Shown here piece by piece: positions 1 through 9,181 of a stretch of DNA of 57,747 bases. Numbering within the stretch: position 1 is the first letter of the stretch; every line of letters starts with the position of its first letter. Made by a program: the position numbers and the translations under genes. The notes below the pieces were generated by a model. That model saw nothing but the letters and a program-made list of their open reading frames with translations. It was not told where the DNA came from and ran no database searches. Source of the DNA: Chthoniobacteraceae bacterium (GTDB lineage Bacteria; Verrucomicrobiota; Verrucomicrobiia; Chthoniobacterales; Chthoniobacteraceae); assembly GCA_947479475.1 (NCBI GenBank), contig CANJZW010000022.1:1-57747 (forward strand), read 5' to 3'.

Positions 1-253
1 CAAGAAGGACGAGCCCAAGAAGGACGAGCCCAAGAAGGACGAGCCCAAGAAGGACGAGCCCAAGAAGGACGAACCCAAGAAGGACGAACCCAAGAAGGAC
101 GAGCCCAAGAAGGACGCGCCCAAGAAGGAAGAACCCAAGAAGGACGAGCCTAAGAAGGACGAGCCTAAGAAGGACGAGCCTAAGAAGGACGAACCCAAGA
201 AGGACGAGTCCAAGAAGGACGAGCCCAAGAAGGACGAGCCCAAGAAGGTTTAG
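1..253 (+). CDS. C-terminal tail of a protein cut by the window edge, made of KKDEP repeats
   Basis: The reading frame is open from the first base and ends at a TAG at 251-253. It consists of sixteen uninterrupted 15-bp units coding Lys-Lys-Asp-Glu-Pro, followed by Lys-Lys-Val and stop. Single-residue variants occur (KKDAP, KKEEP, KKDES), and synonymous GAG/GAA and CCC/CCT changes show the array is not completely fresh. The tail is highly charged, low in complexity and probably disordered. The folded part of the protein lies outside the window, so function cannot be told. Comparable Lys/Pro-rich tails occur on nucleic-acid-binding and envelope-anchored proteins, but nothing here decides between them. 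A good terminator follows about 55 bases downstream. Confidence 0.7.
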   Translation, partial: KKDEPKKDEPKKDEPKKDEPKKDEPKKDEPKKDEPKKDAPKKEEPKKDEPKKDEPKKDEPKKDEPKKDESKKDEPKKDEPKKV

Positions 254-307
254 TGAGCGTTTTTTAAAGCTGCCTAGTTGATTTTTTAGCGCAACTTTAG
301 GGCATTA

Positions 308-355
308 AGGCAGGCATGAAGGGGCTCAAAATCCTTTCGTGCCTGCCTCTTTTTT
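308..355 (+). terminator. Rho-independent terminator
   Basis: A stem formed by AGGCAGGCATGAAGG (308-322) pairs with CCTTTCGTGCCTGCCT (333-348) around a loop of about ten bases and is followed by a T-run at 350-355. It lies between the KKDEP-tailed gene and uvrC. It argues against the GTG at 356 as the uvrC start, since that codon sits directly on the end of the terminator. Confidence 0.85.
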
Positions 356-373
356 GTGCGAGGATATCGGCCG

Positions 374-1969
374 ATGTCAGACTCTGAGCCCACCCCGGGG
401 AGCCTCCCCAAGGGCGCGAAACCCGATCTCCGCCCAAAATTGCGTGATCTGCCCCACAAGCCGGGCGTGTATTTGATGCGCGACCGCTTCAACCGGATCA
501 TTTATGTGGGCAAGGCGCGTGATCTAAAACGGCGTGTTTCTCAATACTTTACACCGTCGCGGAAAATGACGGCCGACCTTAAAACGAGGGCGTTGCTGGA
601 GGCGATATGGGATCTGGAGTGGCACACCGTGGCGAGTGAACCGGAGGCTCTTTTGTTGGAAGGCCGTCTGATTAAAGACTACCGCCCCCGGTACAATGTT
701 TCCTTCCGCGACGACAAACGCTTCCTTTTGGTAAAAGTTGATCCGCGAGAAGATTGGCCGCGTTTCCGGTTGACGCGTCTGCGCAACGAAGATGGGTCGC
801 GTTATTTTGGACCCTTTGCGCACTCCGGTGCCCTGCGGCAAACGCTCGCTTTTTTACGCAAGAAGTTTGGTGTTTTGACTTTTGGCCGTGGGAATCCAAC
901 CGAACGGGAGCTTCGGAGCTCGACCTATCAGGTGCCGCAAAAACTCTCGGATCTTTCGGCGGAACAATACAAGGAGAGGGTGGAATTGGCGGCGGGGTTT
1001 ATGGAGGGCCGCTCGAAGGAGTTGCTTGCGGAGCTCGAGGGGGAGATGCACAAGGCGGCGGCTGCGCTGGAATTTGAGAAGGCTGCGGAGCTGCGCAACA
1101 TGCTGCAGGACCTGCGCAAGACGACGGCTCCCGTGAAGAAGTTCACCCGGCTCTCGTTGCCGGGCACGGTGCAACCGGTGGACGACATGACCGGGCTGCA
1201 GGAGGCTCTCGGGCTGCACCGACCGCCACGGCACATGGAGTGTTTTGACATCTCCAACATCTCCTCCACTCATATTGTCGCGTCCATGGTGTGTTTTCGA
1301 GACGGCGTGCCTGACCGGCAGAGTTATCGAAAGTTCAGGATCACGACCACCAAAGGGCAGAATGATTTTGCGAGTATGGCGGAGGTCGTGCGCCGCCGTT
1401 ACGCGCGCGTGCTGCGTGAGGGCGCATCCTCGGCGCGTGTGAAGGAGGAGGCGGAGGCTGGGGACGGGTATGTTGTGGATTATTCGGAAACGCAGGAACC
1501 CCAGGAGGACGCCGCCCGGCGCTCGGGAACCCGTCTCCCGGACCTAATCATCGTGGATGGCGGCAAGGGCCAGTTGTCGTCTGCACGTGGGGAATTGCAG
1601 CGGTTGGGTCTGAGCGGTGTGCCCATTATTGGTTTGGCCAAGGAGTTTGAGGAGATCCACCGTCCGGATCAATCTCAACCGCTGGCTCTTCCTAAGACGA
1701 GCGGCGCGCTGAGGCTTTTGCAGAGGATCCGGGACGAGGCGCACCGGTTCGCCAATGGATACCACCAACTGCTCCTTAAGCGCCGTGTTTCCGAGAGCGT
1801 GCTGGACGACTGCCCCGGGGTGTCGCGCCTTCGAAAACAGCAGTTGCTCAAACAGTTCGGTTCTGTGGCGCGGCTCCGCAAGGCGACTTTGGAGGAGATT
1901 GCCGCGGTGCCCGGGGTGGGCGTGCGTCTTGCGCAGCAGGTGGTTGATTTTTTAAGTAAAAGCCGCTGA
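374..1969 (+). CDS. uvrC: UvrABC excinuclease subunit C
   Basis: UvrC makes the two incisions around a bulky DNA lesion after loading by UvrA/UvrB in cytoplasmic nucleotide excision repair. Visible in order: the GIY-YIG nuclease (GVYLM about residue 31, YVGKARDLKRR about 44-54) for the 3' cut; a UVR motif about residues 215-250 that binds UvrB; the RNase H-like nuclease that makes the 5' cut (ECFDISN at 289, VDGGKGQ near 394); and a C-terminal helix-hairpin-helix pair from about 480 (CPGVSRLR, VPGVGVRLA). The ATG at 374 is preferred because AGGA at 361-364 is well spaced and the in-frame GTG at 356 lies in the terminator. At 531 residues it is shorter than the roughly 610 of E. coli, but all catalytic parts are present. 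The linker before VDGG is acidic and longer than usual. Confidence 0.96.
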   Translation: MSDSEPTPGSLPKGAKPDLRPKLRDLPHKPGVYLMRDRFNRIIYVGKARDLKRRVSQYFTPSRKMTADLKTRALLEAIWDLEWHTVASEPEALLLEGRLIKDYRPRYNVSFRDDKRFLLVKVDPREDWPRFRLTRLRNEDGSRYFGPFAHSGALRQTLAFLRKKFGVLTFGRGNPTERELRSSTYQVPQKLSDLSAEQYKERVELAAGFMEGRSKELLAELEGEMHKAAAALEFEKAAELRNMLQDLRKTTAPVKKFTRLSLPGTVQPVDDMTGLQEALGLHRPPRHMECFDISNISSTHIVASMVCFRDGVPDRQSYRKFRITTTKGQNDFASMAEVVRRRYARVLREGASSARVKEEAEAGDGYVVDYSETQEPQEDAARRSGTRLPDLIIVDGGKGQLSSARGELQRLGLSGVPIIGLAKEFEEIHRPDQSQPLALPKTSGALRLLQRIRDEAHRFANGYHQLLLKRRVSESVLDDCPGVSRLRKQQLLKQFGSVARLRKATLEEIAAVPGVGVRLAQQVVDFLSKSR

Positions 1970-1996
1970 GGGCGTTGCGCTGCGGTGGTGCCCCGG

Positions 1997-2968
1997 TCAG
2001 TCTTGGTATCCGTGGGGATGGGCTAAGTGCCAGTTCCAGGCGCTTTCAATAATGGGTTGGATCGCTTGGAAGCGGGGGCTCCAGCCCAGTTCTGCGTGGA
2101 TTTTCTCCGAGGAGGCGATGAGGCGGGCTGGATCCCCGGGGCGGCGGGGTTGTTCCAAGACGCGAATCGGGCGCCCGGTGACTTTTTCGCATGCGGCGAT
2201 GACTTCCCGCACGCTGGTTCCACCGCCTGTGCCGAGGTTGTATTTGGCGGATTCTGAACGGCCAAGAGCCAGCATATGGGCCTGTGCGAGGTCCAGGATG
2301 TGGATGTAATCCCGGATGCAGGTGCCGTCTGGAGTGGGATAATCGGTGCCGAAAATGGAGACATCCTCTTTTTGGCCGAGGGCGACCTTGAGGATATTCG
2401 GAATGAGATGGGTTTCGATGCGGTGATCCTCGCCGAACTGTGCGCTGGCACCGGCGGCGTTGAAATACCTGAGGGCCACGTATTTGACCCCGTGTATTTC
2501 GTCAAACCAACGGAGCATCTGCTCAAACATCAACTTTGATTCGCCGTAGGGATTGATGGGGCGCTGTGGGAGGGTTTCATCGATGGGGACGCGGTCGGGG
2601 GTCCCGAAGGTGGCGCAGGTGGAGGAGAAGACGATTTTTTTCACGTCGCAGGCCACCATGGCTTCGAGGAGATGAAGGCCGCCTGTCACGTTATTGCGGA
2701 AGTACTTGACGGGGTTTGTCATAGACTCGCCAACGAGCGCGTTCGCGGCGAAGTGCATGACGGCCTCCGCTTTGGACTGGGCGAGGGCGGCGGTGACGGT
2801 GGCAGGGTGGTCCAAATCTCCGTGGACAAAATGCGCTCTGGGGTCAAGCGCCGCCTTGTGGCCCTCAGTGAGGTTGTCGAAAACCGTGACCTTGTGTCCT
2901 GCGTTGAGGAGCTCCTCCACGCAAATACTTCCAATGTAGCCGGCGCCGCCTGTGACAAAAATGTTCAT
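1997..2968 (-). CDS. galE: UDP-glucose 4-epimerase
   Basis: This enzyme interconverts UDP-glucose and UDP-galactose with tightly bound NAD+, serving the Leloir pathway and supplying sugar nucleotides for surface polysaccharide. The Rossmann motif GGAGYIGS begins at residue 6, the catalytic Ser/Thr is in the FSSTCATFG segment, and Tyr-x-x-x-Lys is in PYGESK. ALRYFNAAGA and the C-terminal GWSPRF segment are typical of GalE, and the length of 323 residues fits the family. I take the second of two close in-frame ATGs (2968 rather than 2974) because the first beta strand begins right after it. The gene is convergent with uvrC, with only 27 bases between them. Confidence 0.95.
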   Translation of the reverse strand: MNIFVTGGAGYIGSICVEELLNAGHKVTVFDNLTEGHKAALDPRAHFVHGDLDHPATVTAALAQSKAEAVMHFAANALVGESMTNPVKYFRNNVTGGLHLLEAMVACDVKKIVFSSTCATFGTPDRVPIDETLPQRPINPYGESKLMFEQMLRWFDEIHGVKYVALRYFNAAGASAQFGEDHRIETHLIPNILKVALGQKEDVSIFGTDYPTPDGTCIRDYIHILDLAQAHMLALGRSESAKYNLGTGGGTSVREVIAACEKVTGRPIRVLEQPRRPGDPARLIASSEKIHAELGWSPRFQAIQPIIESAWNWHLAHPHGYQD

Positions 2969-3118
2969 AACCATGGATAAACCAAGGCCTATAATTCGTC
3001 AGAGGCGAGGGGAAGCGCAATGTGGAAAAAGGGTTCGGGAGGGGAGGAAATGCGAATTGTTTGAAATCAGGGCTCGCGGGAAGGGGCCTCTCTTTGTAAA
3101 GAGGGTATCTTTAACGCC

Positions 3119-3685
3119 ATGAATTTTCGAACCATCTCACGCACTGTTCTACTCGTAGCCCTCGCTGTCTCCACAACTTCCTGCGCCTCGTGGAAGAAGA
3201 AAAAGAAGGGCGGCATGGGCGGAAGTGATTCTGATTTCGTTCAGGGGACGCCTATTGGTGGTGCTGGAAGTGAATCAGCGGCCGGCGGCGGGCTGGGTTC
3301 TCCGCTTCCGGAACGTTCTGAGGGAGGTGCTTTTATGTCGGGTTCTGTGGACCGCCGGCGCTTCGCCCCCATTCAGTTTGGGTTTGACAGCTACGCCGTC
3401 AGCGCAGCCGAGCAGAGCAAGGTGCGCGCCGTAGCCGCCTCCATGAAGGGGTCTTCGGAGTCTTTGATTATCGCAGGGTTCACCGATGAGCGGGGGACGC
3501 CCGAATACAATCGCGGCTTGGGCGAGCGTCGTGCGCAGGCGGTGCGTCAGTCCTTGATCAGCACTGGGTTGTCCGCTGGCAAGATTCAGACGGTGAGTTT
3601 CGGCTCTGAAATGCCTGCCGCGCAGGGCTCCAATGAAGGCGCCTGGGCTAAGAACCGCCGCGCAGAATTTGGCGTGACGAAGTAA
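3119..3685 (+). CDS. OmpA-family peptidoglycan-associated lipoprotein (Pal-like)
   Basis: An outer-membrane lipoprotein predicted to tether the membrane to peptidoglycan. Residues 1-22 form a signal peptide with lipobox STTSC (Cys22). A very basic WKKKKKGG stretch and a Gly/Ser-rich linker follow. The OmpA-like domain occupies about residues 82-188: IQFGFDSY, then GFTDERGTPEYNRGLGERRA, and at the end NRRAEF. The Asp of GFTDERG and the Arg of NRRAEF are the residues that bind diaminopimelate in this family. At 188 residues the length matches Pal. No tolA, tolB or tolQ gene is adjacent, but a separate ExbB/ExbD-type operon lies at 33-36 kb. Confidence 0.9.
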   Translation: MNFRTISRTVLLVALAVSTTSCASWKKKKKGGMGGSDSDFVQGTPIGGAGSESAAGGGLGSPLPERSEGGAFMSGSVDRRRFAPIQFGFDSYAVSAAEQSKVRAVAASMKGSSESLIIAGFTDERGTPEYNRGLGERRAQAVRQSLISTGLSAGKIQTVSFGSEMPAAQGSNEGAWAKNRRAEFGVTK

Positions 3686-3710
3686 CCTGACTTCATCTCT
3701 ATCAGTTTTT

Positions 3711-3747
3711 AAGGGGTTCGGGCTGAAAGGCTCGCGCCCCTTTTTTC
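3711..3747 (+). terminator. Rho-independent terminator after the Pal-like gene
   Basis: AAGGGGTTCGGGC pairs with GCTCGCGCCCCTT, with one mismatch and wobble pairs, around a short GAAAG loop. A run of six Ts follows. It lies 26 bases after the stop codon. Confidence 0.8.
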
Positions 3748-3838
3748 GGCCATTCTCAGTTTGTGGGGCCGTCTGGCACGTCTCACGCTACACAGTCGGA
3801 CGGCTTCCCGACCCTGTGCCGTCCCACCCCGTTACGGG

Positions 3839-3903
3839 CAGGGAGGGAGGCCGCCTTTTGAGGAAGCGTCCGAGCGAGGCGCGGTCCGAGCCGGCCCTCC
3901 CTG
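3839..3903. repeat. GC-rich inverted repeat between the Pal-like gene and leuS
   Basis: CAGGGAGGGAGGCCG at 3839-3853 pairs imperfectly with CCGGCCCTCCCTG at 3891-3903. The loop contains the word GTCCGAG twice. It lies just past the leuS stop on the minus strand but has no T-run, so it may be a weak terminator or an intergenic palindromic element. Confidence 0.4.
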
Positions 3904-3921
3904 TTTATTGCCGGCTCCGAT

Positions 3922-6462
3922 TTAAACGACGATGTTCACGAGTTTGCCCGGGACGACGACGATTTTCCGGATGGTTTTCCCGGCGGTCCACTCTTGAGCG
4001 CGCGGGCTCGCGAGGGCGGCGGCTTCGATTTCCTGGCTGGTGGCAATACGCAGGACGGTGAGCTTGTCGCGGACCTTCCCGTTGATTTGCACGACGAGTT
4101 CCAGTTCGTCCTCAATCAGGGCGGCGGGATCGTATTCCGGCCAAACTTGGTCGGCGACGGTTCCTTCTGCGCCGCTCAGAAACCACAATTCTTCGGTGAT
4201 GTGAGGTGCCAGCGGATTGAGGAGTTTGAGCAGGGTGCGTATCGCTGAGATGGGGCGTTGGGCGGCGCCTGTGAACGCGTTTACGAAGATCATCATCTGC
4301 GAGATGGCGGTATTGAAGGAGAGCGACTCAATGTCCTCCGACACTTTTTTGATCGTGGCATGGAGCACTTTGAGCTGAGGTTTCTCTAGAGGAACCTCCA
4401 CAAGCGCTGCAGAGCGAACCCATTCCCCAGCCTGATTTTCCTCCATGACGAGGCGCCACACGCGGGCGAGGAAGCGCGAAACGCCTTCGACCCCGGAAGT
4501 GCTCCACGGTTTCATCTGCTCCAAGGGCCCCATAAACATTTCGTAGCAGCGAAAGGCATCGGCGCCGAACTCGCTGATAATCTCGTCCGGATTCACGACG
4601 TTGCCCCGGCTTTTAGACATCTTTTGCCCGTCTTCTCCGAGGATAATCCCCTGGTTGACAAGTTTTTGAAAAGGTTCGGGTGTCGAGAGGTGCCCCAGGT
4701 CAAAGAGCACCTTGTGCCAGAACCGGGCATAAAGCAGGTGGAGCACTGCGTGCTCGGTCCCGCCCACGTACAAATCGACGCCGCCGGGGTTGGCGGAGTC
4801 CGCTCCCATCCAGTAGCGCTCGGCTTCCTTGCTGATGAAGCGTTCGGGGTTCTTCGGGTCGCAGTATCGCAGGTAGTACCAGCAGGATCCTGCCCATTGA
4901 GGCATGGTGTTGGTTTCGCGCCGGGCCGTCTCGGAGTAGCGAACCCAGTCGAGCGCCTTGGAGAGGGGCGGTTCCGGGGTGCCTGTGGGCTTGAAGTCCT
5001 CCATGATTGGGGGCGTCAGCGGGAGTTCACTCTCGGGGATGGCGTTGTGGCGGCCGTTTTCCCAGATGATGGGGAAAGGTTCCCCCCAGTAACGCTGGCG
5101 GGAGAACAGCCAGTCGCGCAGCTTGTATTGCACGGTGCCTTTGCCTTTGCCGTGGAGTTCGAGCCACCGGTTAATTTCCTGTTTGGCTTCTTGGGTTGGA
5201 AGACCGCTCAGAAAATCTGAATGGACTGCCGTGCCGTGCCCGGTGAACCCTTGCCATGGCTCTTCGCCGGGGGGCTGGACGACCTGGCGGATGGGGAGGT
5301 TGAATTTGAGTGCGAATTCGTGATCCCTGGCATCGTGGGCGGGAACAGCCATGATGGCGCCCGTGCCATAGCCGGTGAGGACATAGTCGGCAATCCAAAC
5401 TGGCAGTCGTTCGCCGTTGACGGGGTTGATGGCGAATGCGCCGGTGGAAACCCCCGACTTGTCCTTGGCAAGGTCGGTGCGTTCGAGGTCGCTTTTGGAG
5501 CGGCAAGACTCTTGGTAGGCACGGACTGCCTCGCGCTGTGACTCTGCGGTGATTTCTTCCACCAGGGCGTGTTCTGGCGCCAGGACGAGGTAGGTCGCAC
5601 CGAAGAGGGTGTCAGGCCGGGTCGTGAAGACGCGCACGGGTTGGGCGGTGTCTTCGATGGAGAAGATGACCTCTGCGCCTTCGGAGCGGCCGATCCAATT
5701 TCGCTGCAAGAGTTTGATGGAATCCGGCCAGTCGAGCCCGTCGAGTTCGGCGATAAGCCTGTCTGCAAAGCTTGTGATCCGGAGCATCCACTGGCGCATG
5801 GGGCGGCGTTCGACGGGGTGCCCTCCGACTTCGCTTTTGCCTTCAATGACTTCCTCGTTGGCCAGCACGGTTCCCAGTTCGGGGCACCAGTTCACGGGCA
5901 CTTCCGCAACGTAAGCAAGGCGCACCAGATCGGGGTCGGCGCCGCGATAGGTGGAAACGGGTTCGGCCTTTTTTGTGGCTGGGTTAAACCAGGAATGGTA
6001 GAGCTGCAAAAAGATCCACTGAGTCCATTTGAAATAGCCTGGGTCGGTTGTGTTAACCTCTCTGTGCCAGTCGTAGGCAAACCCAATGCGCTTGAGCTGG
6101 GCGCGGAAATTGTCGATGTTGTGGGCGGTGGTGACGGCGGGGTGCTGGCCTGTTTTGATCGCGTACTGTTCGGCGGGCAGGCCGAAGGCGTCCCATCCCA
6201 TGGGGTGCAGGACGTTGAACCCGCGCATGCGCTTATAGCGAGCGAGGATGTCTGTGGCGGTGTAGCCCTCCGGATGGCCTACGTGCAGGCCGGTTCCGCT
6301 CGGGTAGGGGAACATATCCAGGACATAATACTTGGGTTTGGCCGGATCGAAGCCGGGATCGCCCGGGTTGGGGGCGTGGAAGGTGGACTGGGAATCCCAG
6401 TGGTGCTGCCATTTGGCCTCGAGGCGATCGAAAGGGTAGGGCTTGCGGCGGTCAGTGCTCAT
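3922..6462 (-). CDS. leuS: Leucyl-tRNA synthetase
   Basis: A class I aminoacyl-tRNA synthetase that charges tRNA-Leu in the cytoplasm. The HIGH signature is HVGH at residues 60-63 and the KMSKS loop is exact at 614-618. Between them lies the CP1 editing domain, recognisable by [12 protein letters not shown] and by the [12 protein letters not shown] segment that hydrolyses mischarged tRNA. WYYLRY precedes the KMSKS region, and the C-terminal part is the anticodon-binding helical domain ending in a beta region ([11 protein letters not shown]). At 846 residues it is normal bacterial length. No Shine-Dalgarno sequence is visible before the ATG at 6462. A 314-residue open frame runs antisense to it and is a shadow. 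Confidence 0.98.
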   Translation of the reverse strand: MSTDRRKPYPFDRLEAKWQHHWDSQSTFHAPNPGDPGFDPAKPKYYVLDMFPYPSGTGLHVGHPEGYTATDILARYKRMRGFNVLHPMGWDAFGLPAEQYAIKTGQHPAVTTAHNIDNFRAQLKRIGFAYDWHREVNTTDPGYFKWTQWIFLQLYHSWFNPATKKAEPVSTYRGADPDLVRLAYVAEVPVNWCPELGTVLANEEVIEGKSEVGGHPVERRPMRQWMLRITSFADRLIAELDGLDWPDSIKLLQRNWIGRSEGAEVIFSIEDTAQPVRVFTTRPDTLFGATYLVLAPEHALVEEITAESQREAVRAYQESCRSKSDLERTDLAKDKSGVSTGAFAINPVNGERLPVWIADYVLTGYGTGAIMAVPAHDARDHEFALKFNLPIRQVVQPPGEEPWQGFTGHGTAVHSDFLSGLPTQEAKQEINRWLELHGKGKGTVQYKLRDWLFSRQRYWGEPFPIIWENGRHNAIPESELPLTPPIMEDFKPTGTPEPPLSKALDWVRYSETARRETNTMPQWAGSCWYYLRYCDPKNPERFISKEAERYWMGADSANPGGVDLYVGGTEHAVLHLLYARFWHKVLFDLGHLSTPEPFQKLVNQGIILGEDGQKMSKSRGNVVNPDEIISEFGADAFRCYEMFMGPLEQMKPWSTSGVEGVSRFLARVWRLVMEENQAGEWVRSAALVEVPLEKPQLKVLHATIKKVSEDIESLSFNTAISQMMIFVNAFTGAAQRPISAIRTLLKLLNPLAPHITEELWFLSGAEGTVADQVWPEYDPAALIEDELELVVQINGKVRDKLTVLRIATSQEIEAAALASPRAQEWTAGKTIRKIVVVPGKLVNIVV

Positions 6463-6709
6463 CAGTTTGAAAAAAGGGGTCTAACAGTATCTGGGCCTCG
6501 GACGATCTTCTAGCCTGAGTTTTTCGAGATTCAATCGCTTGGGAGGCAAGTGTTGCGTTCTCCACGCTTTGAACGGCATGAATGAAGCGTCATTTGTGAT
6601 TTTTCTTCATTTCCCGTTTTCTTAAGGACAGCCTTCAGTTTAGAGCGTGCTTGAATAGGTTAGCTGTATCGCAGATTGTCTCTTTTCTTAGCAGCCCATA
6701 ACTTTAAGG

Positions 6710-7891
6710 ATGAAGAACGCAATTATTGTTTCAAAAGACGCTCACTGGCGGACGGTCATGGAAGGGACACTGCTGGGGCGGGGCTGGCAAGTGGCTGCTG
6801 TAGAAGCGCTTATTCCAGGAGACCTGCCCGACCCCGACCATGTGGACGCAATCATGGTGGACGCCGCTTCCATCGACGCGAACACGGTTTCCGCATGGTT
6901 GAATGCCGAGGGGCACAAGCTTTCCATCCCCTTGATCATGGCACCGGACCTTTCCCATGCGGAGGGGCTGGCTTATGAATTGGAGTCTGAAGGGGCCCCC
7001 GAAAACGCAGCGAGCCCCAACATCATCCGCTTTTGGGGTGTGCGCGGCTCGATTCCCACGCCCGGTGCCGACACCGCTTATTACGGGGGGAACACCTCGT
7101 GTGTGGAACTTTCCTTGGACGGCGAGCTCATCATTTTGGACGCCGGCAGCGGCATTCGCACCCTTGGAATGAACCTGATGGGCAGGGCGGCGGCCGCCAA
7201 AAAGCCACTGGAAATGACGCTGCTCATCAGCCACACGCATTGGGACCACATCCAGGGACTTCCTTTTTTTGTTCCGGCGTATATTCCGACCAACAAGTTG
7301 CATGTGCTTGGATACTCGGCGGTCCGGCACCATTTGGCAGAGGTTTTGGCGATGCAGATGGAGCCCACCTATTTTCCGGTTTCGATGAACGACATGCCTT
7401 CGCACCCGGATGTGCACGAGGTGGACGATCACTTTTCAATCGGGGCTGTCAAAGCGGTTGCCTTTTTTACCAATCATCCGGGCCGTTGTGCCGGTTTCCG
7501 CTTTGAAACGAGTGCGGGTTCGGTGGCATACGTTTCCGACAACGAAATTAACCACGATGGCCAGGCCACGCATTTGCCCCGTGAGACGGCGGAGCACCTC
7601 ATGCAGCGGATGGTGGATACCCTTCATGGAGTGCGAGTGCTCATTCACGACGCGCAGTACACGAGGGCCGAGTACCACAGCAAAGTGGGCTGGGGTCATT
7701 CCGCTTTCGAGGACGCGGTGGAGATGGCTGGGGCGGCTGGGGTGGAACGCTTGGTGCTTTTCCATCACGATCCGATGCGTTCCGACGCGGATATCAACCG
7801 GATTTTGCGCGAAGCACGCGCTCTTTCGGCCAAGCACGGGTGGAGTATGCGCATTGACGCCGCCCGGGAAGGGATGGAAATCCATCTGTAA
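6710..7891 (+). CDS. Metallo-beta-lactamase-fold hydrolase with degenerate receiver-like N-terminus
   Basis: Residues 1 to about 95 have the alternating pattern of a response-regulator receiver (IIVSKD, then VDAIMVDAAS at the phospho-acceptor position), but the usual acidic cluster and conserved Lys are not evident, so it is a pseudo-receiver at best. A metallo-beta-lactamase fold follows: FWGVRGSIPTPG, YGGNTSC, the zinc motif HTHWDH at 175-180, and later HDAQY and LVLFHHDP. This set matches the PhnP-like/cyclic phosphodiesterase branch (COG1235). The substrate cannot be told; a cyclic nucleotide or phosphodiester is an inference. The lptF/G-like gene begins 100 bases downstream on the same strand. 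Confidence 0.8.
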   Translation: MKNAIIVSKDAHWRTVMEGTLLGRGWQVAAVEALIPGDLPDPDHVDAIMVDAASIDANTVSAWLNAEGHKLSIPLIMAPDLSHAEGLAYELESEGAPENAASPNIIRFWGVRGSIPTPGADTAYYGGNTSCVELSLDGELIILDAGSGIRTLGMNLMGRAAAAKKPLEMTLLISHTHWDHIQGLPFFVPAYIPTNKLHVLGYSAVRHHLAEVLAMQMEPTYFPVSMNDMPSHPDVHEVDDHFSIGAVKAVAFFTNHPGRCAGFRFETSAGSVAYVSDNEINHDGQATHLPRETAEHLMQRMVDTLHGVRVLIHDAQYTRAEYHSKVGWGHSAFEDAVEMAGAAGVERLVLFHHDPMRSDADINRILREARALSAKHGWSMRIDAAREGMEIHL

Positions 7892-7991
7892 ACGCGGCTT
7901 TTGCCCCGGGCATTTCTTAGCCCTCCCGCCGGGTGCGTTTGCACCGAGGGGTGGCGCGTTTGCCAGGCATCAGCTTCACTGAGTTTCAGGG

Positions 7992-9128
7992 ATGAAGATC
8001 CTCGACCGCTACGTTTCAAAGCAGCTGGGACTGACGACACTCATTGCCGTTTCGGTCCTCAGCGTCGTACTGGTACTGGGCAATGTTTTCAAACAGATCT
8101 TCGAGCTGCTCATCAACAAAAACGCGCCTTACGAGTTTTTGCTGACGTTTGTGGAATACATTATTCCGTTTTCATTAATCTTCACTCTGCCGTGGGGTTT
8201 TTTGACCGCCGTGCTGCTTGTGTTCGGGCGGATGTCGGCCGAGCACGAATTGACTGCGCTGCGCGCAAACGGGGTGAGCATTACGCGGATTTGTGTTTCT
8301 GTTTTTGCTCTGGCGGGCGCCTGCGTGGCCATATGCCTCTGGATTAACCTAGAGGTCGCCCCGAAGGCGCAGGCCCGTTTCAAACTGGCCCTCTATGAAC
8401 TGGCGATGCACCGACCGCTCTCGATGTTCGATAGCGACCGCGTCATCGATGCCTTCCCAGGCCTGAAAATCTACATTGAGCGCAACGACGGAGAACAGTT
8501 GCACAACCTGCTTGTGTACGAGTTGGGCAGCGATTCTGAGCCGCAAAAAGTGATCTTCGCCCGCCGTGGAAAGATCCACACCGACGCAGCCAATCACCGT
8601 CTTTTGCTCGACCTTTTTGATGCCAGATACGAGCAACGGGATGCAGGCGCTCCCCAGGCGTTCGGACGGATTCGCCAGGGGATCACGATGCAGCAAACGA
8701 CGCTGCCTATCTCGTTGCAGGATTTATACGACCGCAACCAGAAGCGGCGTCCCCTCAGCAGTCTGTCCCTTGCGGAGTTGCAGAGCGCCCTTCAGGAAGG
8801 GCACGCGGCGGAACCCGGCAGCCCGCCGTATACGGCGTCCGAGTCTTCTGAGATCCGGATGGAGCTCAATAAACGCTTTTCGCTTTCTCTTGCCTCGCTC
8901 GCCCTTGGGCTGATGGCGGTGCCGCTGGCCGTGACCGCCCAGCGCCGGGAGACCGCGGCGGGCTTCCTTTTCAGCCTGCTTTTGGCCTTTGTTTACTTTT
9001 TCATGATCATCATGACCGGTTGGGTAAAGGGGCGCCCGGAGCTGCATCCCGAATTGTTGGTGTGGGTGCCCAACCTCTTGTTTTTCTGTTTTGGGGGCGG
9101 GATGTTCAGGCGTCTCGCCAGCCGCTAA
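7992..9128 (+). CDS. LptF/LptG-family lipopolysaccharide export permease
   Basis: An inner-membrane permease of the YjgP/YjgQ family. With LptB and its LptF or LptG partner it extracts lipopolysaccharide from the inner membrane toward LptC/LptA. The N-terminus LDRYVSKQ and the early segment FTLPWGFLTAVLL are characteristic. About three transmembrane helices lie in the first 130 residues, a periplasmic beta-jellyroll spans about 135-280, and three more helices close the 378-residue protein (from LALGLMAVPLAV). FGRMSAEHELTALRANGVS is the cytoplasmic coupling segment that contacts LptB. Only one of the two permease genes is here, so I do not choose between LptF and LptG. Confidence 0.88.
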   Translation: MKILDRYVSKQLGLTTLIAVSVLSVVLVLGNVFKQIFELLINKNAPYEFLLTFVEYIIPFSLIFTLPWGFLTAVLLVFGRMSAEHELTALRANGVSITRICVSVFALAGACVAICLWINLEVAPKAQARFKLALYELAMHRPLSMFDSDRVIDAFPGLKIYIERNDGEQLHNLLVYELGSDSEPQKVIFARRGKIHTDAANHRLLLDLFDARYEQRDAGAPQAFGRIRQGITMQQTTLPISLQDLYDRNQKRRPLSSLSLAELQSALQEGHAAEPGSPPYTASESSEIRMELNKRFSLSLASLALGLMAVPLAVTAQRRETAAGFLFSLLLAFVYFFMIIMTGWVKGRPELHPELLVWVPNLLFFCFGGGMFRRLASR

Positions 9129-9181
9129 AGCCCGTCCAAAGCCGGTTTAGCGCTGCACCCGAGGCCTGCGTGGGGCGGTTG

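Noticed and set aside
1-253. Possible CRISPR array
   Set aside because: The 15-bp units are contiguous without spacers and lie in frame with a stop codon, so they are coding repeats.
5569-6513. 314-codon plus-strand open frame
   Set aside because: Antisense to leuS; long opposite-strand frames are expected in GC-rich genes.
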